Part shown: positions 57,083 through 64,000 of the stretch, piece by piece
Layout of the letters: every line of letters starts with the position of its first letter
How positions within the stretch are numbered: position 1 is the stretch's first letter
Origin: Microbacterium oryzae
GTDB lineage: Bacteria; Actinomycetota; Actinomycetes; Actinomycetales; Microbacteriaceae
Reading direction: 5' to 3'
DNA: 64,000 bases
Assembly (NCBI RefSeq): GCF_009735645.1
Contig: NZ_CP032550.1
Location: forward strand, 124,001-188,000
The notes under the pieces: generated by a model
Database searches by the model: none
What the model saw: only the letters and a program-made list of their open reading frames with translations
Told to the model about the DNA's origin: nothing
Position numbers and translations under genes: made by a program

Positions 57083-59140
57083 TCAGGCCGGGACGGGCAC
57101 CCGCGCGGGCACGATCAGGAATGCCGATTCCTGCGGCTCGAGCGCCACGCTGCCCACCGCCTCGTCGTCCTCGAGGCGCCGGCCGTCGACCTCGACCGTC
57201 ACCGGCGTCGTTCCGTGGTTGATGAGCGTCACGAGGTCGCCGCGGCGGGCGACCTCCACGTTCTCGGGGAGCGGCGAGGGGATCACGGGCGACACCCGCG
57301 CGTCCTCGACGAGGCGAGCCACCACGCGGTCGAGCGCCGGCGCGTCGGGCATCGTGGCGAGGTACCAGGCGGACCCCGCGCCGTGCGCGCGGCGCGTGAG
57401 CGCGGGACGTCCGCGCGAGGGCCCGGTCGTGAAGGCCGCCACGATCTCCGCGTCGTCGGCGAACAGGGCCTCGGCGAAGTAGGTCCCCACCGCGTCGGCG
57501 CCGTCGAGGGCGAAGCGCGCCTCGCGCAGGTCGGCCTCGATGCGCGTGTCGGCGCCGCCCCCGGTCGCGCCTTCCTCGCCCGCGCGCTCGGCCACCTGGT
57601 CGAGCGCGGGCGGCACGAGCGCGCGGAAGTCCTCGAGCGCCACTCCGAGCACGCGACCCAGCTGCGTGAGGAAGCCGTCCGCGCGGAAGCGGTCGTTGCC
57701 ATCCACGATGTCACTGAACGGGCCGGCCAGCAGCGTGCCGCCCTGCGCGGCGAACCGCTCCAGCGCGGCCGCGCCCTCGTCGCGCAGCAGGTAGAGGAAC
57801 GGCGCGACGGCCAGTCGGTATCGGCCGTCGACGTGCTCGGGCTTGACGATGTCGACCATGATCCCGCGCCGGTGCAGCGCTCCGTACCATTCCCGCATCA
57901 GGGCGAGGTAGTCCACGCGGTTCGGGTGGTCGGCCGCTTCGAGCGCCCACCAGTTCTCCCAGTCGAACACGAGCGCCACCTGCGCGTCGTCGCCGGGCGT
58001 CGGCAGCTCGGGCAGCTCCGCGAGACTCGCCCCGAGCGCGGTGACCTCGCGCCAGGTGCGCGTGCGCGTGCCGGCGTGGGGGAGCATCGCCGAGTGGAAC
58101 TTCTCGCTGCCGGCCCGTGACTGCCGCCACTGGAAGAAGAGGATGCCGTCCGCGCCGCGCCCGATCGACTGCGCGGTCTCCGCGCTCAGCTGTCCGTCGC
58201 GCTTGGAGGGGTTGGCGGGACGCCAGTTGACGGCGTCGGTCGCCTGCTCCATGAGCAGCCACGGATGGCCGCGCTTGAGCGAGCGGACGAGGTCGCGCTG
58301 GAAGGCGGTGTTGCGCACGCGCTGCGGGTCCAGGGGATCGGGGTAGCAGTCGTCAGTGATGACGTCGATGTGCGGCGCCCACGTCGTGTAGTCGGCCGGC
58401 TTGAAGGGGCCCATCATGTTCGTCGAGATGGGCTGCGTGCCACCGGCCGCGCGGATGATGTCCCGCTCGGCGATGTAGCACTCCAGCCACATGTCCGACA
58501 TGAAGCGGTGATAGTCCAGCACCTGGGAGGGGTTGCGGCTGTACGGCGCCTTCCGCGGCGGGAAGACCTCCTCCCAGGAGCCGTAGCGCTGCGACCAGAA
58601 CGCCGTGCCCCACGCCTCGTTGAGCGCCGGGATGGTCTGGTATCGGTTCCGGAGCCACCGGCGGAACGCGTCGCGGGCGGCGTCGGAGTACTCGACCGGC
58701 AGGTGGCATCCCGACTCGTTGCCGACGTGCCACATGACCACCGCCGGGTGATGCGCGTATCGCTCGGCGAGCCGCCGCACGAGCTCGGCTGCGAGCGCCC
58801 GGTAGGTCGGCGACGAGGGGGAGTGGTGCTGACGCGACCCGTGCCAGTATGGTGCGCCGTTCTCATCGGCGGCGAGGATGTCGGGGTGCGCGACCGTCGC
58901 CCACGGCGGCGGCGACGCCGTGGCGGTGGCGAGGTTCACGCCGATCCCGCCGGCGTGCAGCTTGCCGATGATCGTGTCCAGCCAGGAGAAGTCCCACACG
59001 TCGGGCTCCGGCTGGATGCGCGACCACGAGAAGATGCCGAGGCTCACCGTGGTCACGCCGGCCTCCTGCATGCGGGCGACGTCGTCGTCCCACACGTCCT
59101 CAGGCCACTGGTCGGGGTTGTAGTCGGCGCCGTAGAGCAT
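57083..59140 (-). CDS. GH42 beta-galactosidase, second copy
   Basis: 685 aa from the ATG complementary to 59138-59140 (MLYGADYNPDQWPEDVW). GH42 barrel with acid/base Glu142 (WHVGNESG) and nucleophile Glu298 (LLMEQATDAVNW), then the trimerisation domain (DIVKPEHVDGRYRLAVAPFL) and a C-terminal beta domain. It differs clearly from the first GH42, so it is an old paralogue rather than a recent duplicate. No signal peptide. It follows the ABC permeases and DUF624 gene, so its substrate is probably what that transporter imports. Confidence 0.93.
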   Translation of the reverse strand: MLYGADYNPDQWPEDVWDDDVARMQEAGVTTVSLGIFSWSRIQPEPDVWDFSWLDTIIGKLHAGGIGVNLATATASPPPWATVAHPDILAADENGAPYWHGSRQHHSPSSPTYRALAAELVRRLAERYAHHPAVVMWHVGNESGCHLPVEYSDAARDAFRRWLRNRYQTIPALNEAWGTAFWSQRYGSWEEVFPPRKAPYSRNPSQVLDYHRFMSDMWLECYIAERDIIRAAGGTQPISTNMMGPFKPADYTTWAPHIDVITDDCYPDPLDPQRVRNTAFQRDLVRSLKRGHPWLLMEQATDAVNWRPANPSKRDGQLSAETAQSIGRGADGILFFQWRQSRAGSEKFHSAMLPHAGTRTRTWREVTALGASLAELPELPTPGDDAQVALVFDWENWWALEAADHPNRVDYLALMREWYGALHRRGIMVDIVKPEHVDGRYRLAVAPFLYLLRDEGAAALERFAAQGGTLLAGPFSDIVDGNDRFRADGFLTQLGRVLGVALEDFRALVPPALDQVAERAGEEGATGGGADTRIEADLREARFALDGADAVGTYFAEALFADDAEIVAAFTTGPSRGRPALTRRAHGAGSAWYLATMPDAPALDRVVARLVEDARVSPVIPSPLPENVEVARRGDLVTLINHGTTPVTVEVDGRRLEDDEAVGSVALEPQESAFLIVPARVPVPA

Positions 59141-59169
59141 GGGCCTCGTTCTTCTCGTGTGTCGGATGG

Positions 59170-59814
59170 TCAGTGGGTGCGGCGCGGACGCTCGGGCACC
59201 GCGACGACGGCGAGTGCCGCGCAGCCGAGCGCGGGCACGATGAGGGGGATGAGCATCCACGTCGCCAGCGCCACGAAGCAGGCGGCGACGACGAGGTAGA
59301 GCGCCCCCGGGATGTCGCGAGCCGCGCTTCCGGGGAGTGAGCGGATGGCCGCGAGCCACCCGGTCTCGGGTCGCCAGGCGCCGGCCGCCGCGAGGAGGGC
59401 GCCGGCGACGACCGCTGCGAGGACGGCGCCCACGACGCCGATCACCTCGCCGCCGGGCAGTGCGCTCGTGGTCGCGAGCAGGATGTCGGCGGCGAGCACC
59501 GCCGCGATGACGGCGGAGACGAGGCCCACGAGGATCCCGGAGGGGAGGAGCGCGCGTCGGAAGTCGTTCCAGAACGCTCGCAGCGACGAGTCCTCCGCTG
59601 CCACGTACCGCCGCAGGTGCCGGGACCCCGCCGCGAGAGCGGCGGGCAGGGTGACGACGAGGATGCCCGCCCCCGTGACGAGCACGCCGGTGAGCAGCAC
59701 CTCGCCGAAGAGGGCGAACGCGCCGGAGGCGCCGGGGTTGCGACCCGGCGGCTCTCGGGTCGGACCCGCGCCGGACGCCGCCGCCCGTCGCGCGTCTCGC
59801 TCGCGTCTGGTCAT
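59170..59814 (-). CDS. YesL-like DUF624 membrane protein
   Basis: 214 aa, ATG complementary to 59812-59814, 2 nt after the permease stop. An Arg/Pro-rich N-terminus is followed by about five membrane helices, with the DUF624 hallmark AAGSRHLRRYVAAEDSSLRAFWNDFRRA after the first. B. subtilis YesL is encoded among pectin-utilisation genes; function is unknown, though location here among sugar ABC genes repeats that link. Confidence 0.85.
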   Translation of the reverse strand: MTRRERDARRAAASGAGPTREPPGRNPGASGAFALFGEVLLTGVLVTGAGILVVTLPAALAAGSRHLRRYVAAEDSSLRAFWNDFRRALLPSGILVGLVSAVIAAVLAADILLATTSALPGGEVIGVVGAVLAAVVAGALLAAAGAWRPETGWLAAIRSLPGSAARDIPGALYLVVAACFVALATWMLIPLIVPALGCAALAVVAVPERPRRTH

Positions 59815-59816
59815 CG

Positions 59817-60707
59817 TCAGCCCTTGAGGCCCTGGGTGGCGACGCCGCCGATGAGGAAGCGTTGGAAGACGATGAAGAAGAGCAGGACGGGGATGAGGGC
59901 GACGAAGCTGGCGGTGACGGTGGCGCCGTAGTCGCTGGCGGAGGTCTGGTCGTTGTAGAGGCGCAGGGCGATGGGGAGGGGGTAGTTCTCGGGGCTGTTG
60001 AGGTAGAGCAGCGGGCCCATGAAGTCGTTCCAGGTCCAGATGAAGGTGAAGATCGCGGAGGTGATGAGGGCGGGCTTGACCAGGGGCAGGATGATCGACC
60101 AGAAGATGCGGGCGTGGCCGGCGCCGTCGATGCGGGCGGCTTCGTCCATGTCGCGGGGGATCTGGCGGATGAACTGCACGATGAGGAACACGAAGAACGC
60201 CTCGGTGGCGAGGAATTTCGGGAGGATCAGGGGCACGAAGGTGTCCACGAACCCGAGCTTCTGGAACCAGATGTACTGGGGGATGATCACGACGTGGAAC
60301 GGCAGCAGCAGGGTGCCGATCATCGCGGTGAACAGGATCCCGAGGCCCTTGAACTTCACCCGGGCGAACGCGTACGCGGCGAGGGCGGAGGACAGCACGG
60401 TGCCGATGACGGCGGACACGGCGAGGATGAGGGAGTTGGAGAAGAACGTCCACATCGAGATGCCCGCGATGCCCTCGGCGACCTTGACGTAGTTGTCCAG
60501 GGTGGGGGCGTTGGGGATGAGGCCCTGGTTGGAGCCGAACTCGCTGTTGGGCTTGAACGTGGAGGCGAACAGCCACAGCAGCGGGTAGATCACCACGATG
60601 GTGAGCAGGGTCAGCCCGATCATCCAGATGATCGTCTGCCCGGTGCGGCGCTTCATGCGCCGCTTGGGGGCGGGGTTCCCGGTGGTGACGAGGGCGGTGG
60701 CGGTCAT
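59817..60707 (-). CDS. Sugar ABC transporter permease (MalG type)
   Basis: 296 aa, ATG overlapping the upstream permease stop (ATGA). Six helices starting IIWMIGLTLLTIVVIYPLLW; EAA motif RDMDEAARIDGAGHARIFWS; C-terminal FFIVFQRFLIGGVATQGLKG typical of MalG-like subunits. Partner of the following (upstream) permease. No ATPase gene is visible. Confidence 0.93.
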   Translation of the reverse strand: MTATALVTTGNPAPKRRMKRRTGQTIIWMIGLTLLTIVVIYPLLWLFASTFKPNSEFGSNQGLIPNAPTLDNYVKVAEGIAGISMWTFFSNSLILAVSAVIGTVLSSALAAYAFARVKFKGLGILFTAMIGTLLLPFHVVIIPQYIWFQKLGFVDTFVPLILPKFLATEAFFVFLIVQFIRQIPRDMDEAARIDGAGHARIFWSIILPLVKPALITSAIFTFIWTWNDFMGPLLYLNSPENYPLPIALRLYNDQTSASDYGATVTASFVALIPVLLFFIVFQRFLIGGVATQGLKG

Positions 60708-61687
60708 CGGTCTTCTCCGGCGTAGTGGACCCAGGACTTCTGGGTGCGGAACAGCACGAACGCGAGGACACCGACGACGATGAGGATGATCCACGCGATC
60801 GCGGCGGCGTATCCGAACTGGCCGTCCGCGAAGCCGCGCTTGTAGAGGTACAGGGTGATGAAGTTCGTCATCCCCGCCGGCCCTCCGGAGCCGTTGGAGA
60901 TGATGTACGCGGACGCGAACACCTGGAACGCTCCGATGAGCTCCAGCAGCAGGTTGAAGAAGATCACCGGCGACAGCATCGGCACGGTGACGGCCTTGAA
61001 GCGGCGGATCGCTCCGGCGCCGTCCATCTCCGCGGCCTCGTACAGCTCCTTGGGGACCTGCTTCAGCCCGGCGAGGAAGATGACCATCGTCCCGCCGAAC
61101 TGCCACACCGCCAGCAGGATCATCATCGGCACGACGAGGTCGACGTTCCCGACCCACCCGCCGACGTTGATCCCCAGCACCGACAGGCCGGAGTCGACGG
61201 GCCCGTTCGTGTTGAACATCGCCCGCCACACGATCGCGACCGACACCGACGCGCCGATCAGCGACGGGGCGTAGAACGCCGATCGGAAGAACGCCGCGCC
61301 CTTGTCGCGGTAGTTCAGCAGCATCGCCACCGCCAACGCGGCGGCGAGCTTGATCGGGGTGCCCACGATGACGTACACGAGGGTGATCTGTGCGGACTGG
61401 ATGAACTGCGGGTCGTCGGTGAACATCCGCACGTAGTTGCCCAGCCCCACCCACTTCGGGTCGGAGAACAGGTTGTACGAGGTGAACGACAGGTACAGCG
61501 AGTACGCCATCGGGCCCACCGTGAGCCCGAAGAACCCCACCAGCCACGGCGCGAGGAACGCATACCCCGCCAGCGACTCCCGCCAGCCCTTCTTCCGCAG
61601 CCCCGGCCGCAGCGGCGGCACCGTCGCCCGCGAGCGCTTCCCGTCCTTGTCGGACGTGACGACCGCTTTCGTCAAAGTCGTGGTCAT
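60704..61687 (-). CDS. Sugar ABC transporter permease (MalF type)
   Basis: 327 aa, ATG complementary to 61685-61687. LAGYAFLAPWLVGFFGLTVG first helix, EAA motif KELYEAAEMDGAGAIRRFKA, six helices in all. Codon bias towards C/G third positions is strong, as in neighbours. It follows the binding protein after a 69-nt gap with a hairpin. Confidence 0.93.
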   Translation of the reverse strand: MTTTLTKAVVTSDKDGKRSRATVPPLRPGLRKKGWRESLAGYAFLAPWLVGFFGLTVGPMAYSLYLSFTSYNLFSDPKWVGLGNYVRMFTDDPQFIQSAQITLVYVIVGTPIKLAAALAVAMLLNYRDKGAAFFRSAFYAPSLIGASVSVAIVWRAMFNTNGPVDSGLSVLGINVGGWVGNVDLVVPMMILLAVWQFGGTMVIFLAGLKQVPKELYEAAEMDGAGAIRRFKAVTVPMLSPVIFFNLLLELIGAFQVFASAYIISNGSGGPAGMTNFITLYLYKRGFADGQFGYAAAIAWIILIVVGVLAFVLFRTQKSWVHYAGEDR

Positions 61688-61721
61688 GATCTCCCGATCG
61701 AGAAAAACAAGTAAGAGAAGC

Positions 61722-61750
61722 GGTGGCCCGAACCGGCGGCCCGGGCCACC
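61722..61750 (-). terminator. Hairpin between binding protein and permeases
   Basis: On the minus strand GGTGGCCCG...CGGGCCACC (9-bp stem, 61742-61750 with 61722-61730) is followed after about 11 nt by a T-rich run (TTGTTTTTCT). It sits right after the binding-protein stop. Partial termination here would give more binding protein than permease, a common arrangement. Confidence 0.65.
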
Positions 61751-61756
61751 CGCGAA

Positions 61757-63061
61757 TCACTGATTGAGGACGACGTCCATCTCCGAGAAGAACTGATCCA
61801 CGGCCTCATCCACCGTCACCGTCCCGTAGCCGAGCTCCTGACCGAGCTGACGGAACTTCTCCTCCAGCGTGCCGTAGCCGACGATCGGCACCGGCGGAGC
61901 GTCGCCGAGGCGGTCGGAGATCGACTCCTCGTAGTCCGCGATCTGCTGGCTGAGTGCATCGAGGTCCGCCGCCTCCAGGGCGGTGGTCGATGCGGGAAGG
62001 CCTCGGTTGGTGCCGAAGATCTCTCCCGACTCGGGGGAGTTCACGAGGAAGTCCACGAGTGTGGCCGCCGCCTCCGGGTGATCGGTCGACGCGGCGATCG
62101 AGTGCAGCATGGAGGGCTTGAGATACAGATCCTGCGCGCCCTCGACGGTGACGGGGGGAGCGGCGAGCCCCAGCTCCGGGTAGCCCTCGCCGAGGTTGCC
62201 GAGGTACCCGGCGCCGAAGTTGTCCCACGTCAGCTCGCTCGCGGTGAGAGCGGAGTCGAAGCCGGACAGGGGATAGACCTCTTCGAGCTGCTGGGCGCGG
62301 ATGATGGCGTCCGAGTCCCGCAGCTCGGCGCCCTGCTCCCAGAACGCGCGCAGGTCGTCCTCGGTGAAGTTCGGCTCGCCCTCCTCCGTGAAGAGGTCCT
62401 CGCCATTCGCGCGCTGCTGGATCTCGAAGTTCTGGATGCGTCCGGTCCAGTCCGTGCCGCCGAAGAACTCCTCGCCGGCCGCCGCGGCGCCCTCCGAGAT
62501 GTCGCCCATCCAGGCGTTGTAGTCGTCCCAGCTGCCGCCGGCGAAGTCCTCGACGCCCGCCTTCTCGAGCAGCACGGGGTTGGTGTAGAGACCCCACGCG
62601 TTCGTCGACGTGGGGATGCCGTACGTGCCGTCGGCGACCTCGCCGATGGCGAGGATGTCGTCGGAGAGCGGCTCGTCGTCGATGAGTCCGCCCAGGAAGG
62701 GCTTGAGGTCGAGGAGCAGACCGTTCTCCGAGTACTGGCGCAGGTACGAGTAGTCGAACTGCATGACGTCGGGGAGTCCGCCGCCGGCCGCCTCGGTCTG
62801 GCGCTTCTCCCAGAAGGCGGGGAAGTCGAGGAACGAGCTCTGGATGGTGATGTTGGGGTATTCCTCGTTGAAGGCGGCGAAGGCCTTGTCGTAGAGGTCG
62901 GCGCGCACGTCGTTGCCCCAGAAGGCGAACGTGAGCGTCACCTCCTCGTTCGGGTCGAGCGTCTCCGCGGCCTCCTCCTGGGAGCCCGAGCAGCCGGCGA
63001 GCGTGAGCCCGCCGATCGTGACCAGGGCCGCCGCGGCGGCCATCCTCTTGGTGCGGAACAT
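61757..63061 (-). CDS. Sugar ABC binding lipoprotein, paralogue 1
   Basis: 434 aa, ATG at 63061 with AGAGGAC upstream. Lipoprotein signal: MFRTKRMAAAAALVTIGGLT then lipobox LAGC with Cys24. Extracellular solute-binding protein family 1 (VTLTFAFWGNDVRADLYDKA). It is highly similar to the truncated gene to its right over the whole shared part (FGGTDxTxRIQNFE, NLFTEEGE, DDLRAFWE), so the two arose by duplication. First gene of the permease unit, behind a promoter with two LacI-type operators. Confidence 0.93.
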   Translation of the reverse strand: MFRTKRMAAAAALVTIGGLTLAGCSGSQEEAAETLDPNEEVTLTFAFWGNDVRADLYDKAFAAFNEEYPNITIQSSFLDFPAFWEKRQTEAAGGGLPDVMQFDYSYLRQYSENGLLLDLKPFLGGLIDDEPLSDDILAIGEVADGTYGIPTSTNAWGLYTNPVLLEKAGVEDFAGGSWDDYNAWMGDISEGAAAAGEEFFGGTDWTGRIQNFEIQQRANGEDLFTEEGEPNFTEDDLRAFWEQGAELRDSDAIIRAQQLEEVYPLSGFDSALTASELTWDNFGAGYLGNLGEGYPELGLAAPPVTVEGAQDLYLKPSMLHSIAASTDHPEAAATLVDFLVNSPESGEIFGTNRGLPASTTALEAADLDALSQQIADYEESISDRLGDAPPVPIVGYGTLEEKFRQLGQELGYGTVTVDEAVDQFFSEMDVVLNQ

Positions 63062-63111
63062 CGATGTCCTCTCAGAACGACGTCGTTCGAGCCCAGATGG
63101 GCGAGCGTCAG

Positions 63112-63159
63112 GGGAAAACGCTTGCCCACGACCCTAGCGTGCGAAAAAACGTTTCTCAA
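63112..63159 (-). promoter_or_regulatory. Promoter of the binding-protein/permease operon with two LacI-type operators
   Basis: Minus strand: TTGAGA (complement of 63154-63159), 17-nt spacer, TAGGGT (complement of 63131-63136). Operator 1, GAAAAAACGTTTCTC (63143-63157), fills the -35/-10 spacer. Operator 2, GGGAAAACGCTTGCCC (63112-63127), lies just after the start point. Both have CpG centres. Confidence 0.7.
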
Positions 63160-63174
63160 GTGCGGAAGTGAACG

Positions 63175-63209
63175 GGCCCCGCGCCGTTGTCATTCTGTGA
63201 CGCGGGGCC
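63175..63209 (-). terminator. Hairpin between the tandem binding-protein genes
   Basis: GGCCCCGCG (63175-63183) pairs with CGCGGGGCC (63201-63209) around a 17-nt loop that contains a further GTCA/TGAC pairing. It lies 7 nt after the stop of the right-hand gene. Confidence 0.7.
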
Positions 63210-63216
63210 GCGTCGA

Positions 63217-64000
63217 TCAGCTGCCGAGGATGACGTCGGCCTCGGCGAAGAACTGCGAGACCGCGTCGTCGACGTTCACGGTGCCCAGGCCGAGCTCCTT
63301 GCCGAGGTCCCAGAACTTCTGCTCGAGCGATCCGTAACCCACCACGGGCGCGGGCGGGGCGTCGCCGATGCGGTCCTCGACCGACGCGATGAAGTCGGCG
63401 ACCTGCTTGTCCGGTCCTTCGAGCGTGGCCCCCTCGAGCTTCGTCTCCGACGCGGGGAAGCCCAGCGACGTGCCGAAGATCTCGCCCGCGTCGGGGCTGT
63501 TCACGACGAAGTCGAGGAAGATGGCGGCGGCTTCGGGGTGGTCGCTGGACTCGGAGACGGCCATCTGCAGGCCGGCCTGACGGTAGAGGTCCGCCGAGCC
63601 TTCCTCATCCGTGGGCGGCGCCACCATCGAGATGCTGGACGCGCCCGAGTCGCCGAGGTATGCGGCGATGAAGTTGCTCCAGCTGGCCTCGCTCGCGGTC
63701 ACGTTGCCGCCGAACCCGGAGACCGGGCTCAGCTCCTCGAGGCGCTGTTGAGGAACCACGACGCCGTCGCGGTCCGCGGCGCCGCGCTCCCAGAACGCGC
63801 GCAGGTCGTCCTCGTCGAAGCCGAGTTCGCCCTCCTCCGTGAAGAGGTTGCCGCCCTGCGCGCGCAGCACGTTCTCGAAGTTCTGGATGCGCTGCGTGTA
63901 GTCGGTGCCGCCGAAGACCGCGCCATCCGTCGCCTCGGTGACCTCTGCCATCCACGCGGAGTAGTCCTCGAAGCTCGTCCCGCCCGCATACGGCTCGATG
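63217..64000 (-). CDS. Sugar ABC binding protein, paralogue 2, 5' end outside window
   Basis: 261 C-terminal residues are visible, from ...IEPYAGGTSFEDYSAW to the stop at 63217-63219. The start and signal peptide are beyond the window. It aligns with the binding protein to its left without large gaps (both end in a VDEAVxQFF-like / VDDAVSQFFAEADVI helix). Divergence is spread evenly, so this is an established duplicate that may bind a different sugar and share the same permeases. Confidence 0.9.
   Translation of the reverse strand, partial: IEPYAGGTSFEDYSAWMAEVTEATDGAVFGGTDYTQRIQNFENVLRAQGGNLFTEEGELGFDEDDLRAFWERGAADRDGVVVPQQRLEELSPVSGFGGNVTASEASWSNFIAAYLGDSGASSISMVAPPTDEEGSADLYRQAGLQMAVSESSDHPEAAAIFLDFVVNSPDAGEIFGTSLGFPASETKLEGATLEGPDKQVADFIASVEDRIGDAPPAPVVGYGSLEQKFWDLGKELGLGTVNVDDAVSQFFAEADVILGS

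Overview
The window is GC-rich throughout and reads as chromosomal DNA of an actinobacterium. The best fit is Microbacteriaceae, probably Microbacterium or a close relative. This rests on SecA1 close to an Rv3235-like gene, a WhiB1-type iron-sulfur regulator, a PdtaS-type histidine kinase, an actinobacterial XylA, and many start codons placed 6-7 nt behind a -10 box (leaderless style). The genus is an inference. I see no rRNA, tRNA, CRISPR, insertion sequence, phage gene or replication origin. Coding density is high and no gap between genes reaches 300 nt.

Positions 1-18.3 kb hold housekeeping and general genes: the end of a membrane protein gene, secA, an alanine aminotransferase, an Rv3235-like protein, a small HTH protein, an orphan SAF-domain/CpaE-like ATPase pair, a PdtaS-like kinase, whiB, membrane proteins including an HTH/DUF2975 unit, a ClpC-like unfoldase with a HAIR-like (HspR) box, a TauE/SafE permease and a NYN/LOTUS-type protein.

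Positions 18.4-33.8 kb form a pectin/xylan block. It has a secreted rhamnogalacturonan lyase (PL11), xylA-xylB, a GH42 beta-galactosidase behind a strong leaderless promoter, and a unit laid out like the Streptomyces bxlR-bxlEFGA genes (LacI regulator, binding protein, two permeases, GH3 beta-xylosidase). A ROK regulator follows.

Positions 33.8-39.4 kb, all on the minus strand, carry an oxidative sugar module: an M24-fold protein without its metal ligands, a LacI regulator, a Gfo/Idh/MocA oxidoreductase, an NAD-dependent epimerase-like protein and an enolase-superfamily dehydratase. Two similar LacI-type operators lie before the first gene and before the oxidoreductase. Positions 39.5-44.8 kb hold metY, a quinone-oxidoreductase-like gene, lldD with its FadR-type regulator and a tandem operator, and an RluA-type pseudouridine synthase.

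Positions 44.8-52.5 kb are an L-rhamnose operon: rhaI, an esterase, the bifunctional aldolase/dehydrogenase, rhaB and a serine hydrolase, with a divergent LacI regulator. L-lactate made from rhamnose could pass to the nearby LldD. Positions 52.6-64 kb hold a second LacI regulator and a translationally coupled trio of a Gfo/Idh/MocA oxidoreductase, a DUF993 aldolase-like protein and a sugar-isomerase-like TIM barrel. Next come a GH42 enzyme, a YesL-like (DUF624) protein, a sugar ABC permease pair and two tandem paralogous binding proteins, the second cut by the window edge.

Taken together, 18-64 kb looks like a locus for taking up and degrading plant cell-wall sugars (rhamnogalacturonan side chains and backbone, galactan, xylo-oligosaccharides) under many separate LacI/ROK/GntR switches. 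The DUF993 trio and the 33.8-39.4 kb module are the parts whose pathways I cannot name.
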